Below, piece by piece: positions 6,636-6,769 of a stretch of 6,769 bases of DNA. Source of the stretch: an uncultured Eubacteriales bacterium (lineage in GTDB: Bacteria > Bacillota > Clostridia > Oscillospirales > Oscillospiraceae). The notes beneath the pieces are model-generated. The model was not told where the DNA came from. It worked only from the letters and a program-made list of their open reading frames with translations, and searched no databases. Location: NCBI GenBank assembly GCA_900551495.1, contig URWG01000097.1, positions 1 to 6,769 on the forward strand, written 5' to 3'. Position numbers and translations under genes: made by a program. Position 1 is the stretch's first letter, and each line of letters begins with the position of its first letter.

Positions 6636-6644
6636 ATGCTGTTT

Positions 6645-6769
6645 ATGAAAGGCTTTGCAATGCTCGGAATCGGAAAAACCGGCTGGATTGAAAAGGAGCG
6701 CCCCGTCTGCGGTCCTCTGGATGCCATCGTTAAACCGATTGCCGTGTCCCCCTGCACCTCTGATGTACA
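6645..6769 (+). CDS. adh: NADP-dependent secondary alcohol dehydrogenase, zinc type (5' end only)
   Basis: First 41 codons plus two bases of a gene that leaves the window. The visible protein begins MKGFAMLGIGKTGWIEKERP and continues to SPCTSDV. From memory this follows the N-terminus of the Clostridium beijerinckii / Thermoanaerobacter NADP-dependent secondary alcohol dehydrogenases (about 350 residues). Those tetrameric cytosolic enzymes interconvert acetone/isopropanol and other secondary alcohol-ketone pairs. Cys37 is in the position of the family's catalytic zinc ligand and Ser39-Asp40 follow as usual. The remaining zinc ligands, the Rossmann fold and the cofactor-specificity residues lie beyond the window, so NADP preference and completeness cannot be confirmed. 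It is divergent from the alaS operon, with its own promoter and operator-like dyad. A related medium-chain dehydrogenase of other specificity is possible. Confidence 0.88.
   Translation, partial: MKGFAMLGIGKTGWIEKERPVCGPLDAIVKPIAVSPCTSDV

Noticed and set aside
6636..6644. In-frame ATG at 6636 as the adh start
   Set aside because: It directly abuts the AAAGGAG ribosome binding site, leaving no spacer; the ATG at 6645 is properly spaced and matches homologous N-termini.
1..6769. CRISPR array, insertion sequence, tRNA/rRNA or prophage signals
   Set aside because: I saw no regularly spaced repeats, transposase motifs, terminal inverted repeats, tRNA-like cloverleaf or phage genes on either strand.

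Overview
The window reads as a chromosomal segment of a GC-rich member of the Clostridia (Firmicutes), plausibly an Oscillospirales/Ruminococcaceae-type gut anaerobe. This rests on four things: a T-box riboswitch ahead of an aminoacyl-tRNA synthetase gene, near-consensus sigma-A promoters with strong GGAGG-type ribosome binding sites, the comEC-holA neighbourhood known from Bacillus and its relatives, and an alcohol dehydrogenase start almost identical in pattern to the Clostridium beijerinckii NADP-dependent enzyme. The exact taxon is inference.

Most of the window is one minus-strand transcription unit, read from right to left: promoter (6506-6478), alanine T-box leader (about 6471-6224), alaS (6223-3584), a HIT-family nucleotide hydrolase hinT (3571-3233), comEC (3166-935) and holA (930 to beyond base 1). 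Gaps between genes are 12, 66 and 4 bases. The only candidate break is a 9-bp perfect hairpin with a poor T-run between hinT and comEC. If that hairpin is leaky, the DNA-uptake channel gene and the polymerase III delta gene are also transcribed through the alanine-sensing riboswitch.

The right end (6507-6769) carries a divergent plus-strand gene. It has a near-consensus promoter at 6565-6593, a strongly symmetric operator-like sequence around the predicted transcription start, a good ribosome binding site, and the first 41 codons of a zinc-type NADP-dependent secondary alcohol dehydrogenase that runs off the window. This gene is functionally unrelated to the translation/competence/replication cluster and seems to have its own regulator.

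The genes themselves are conserved families and I see no undescribed protein system. The parts most worth a second look are regulatory: the concentric dyad at the adh promoter, the arrangement of the T-box switch elements, and the weak hairpin inside the operon. A very long plus-strand open frame (2465-6241) is an artefact of codon usage in the minus-strand genes.
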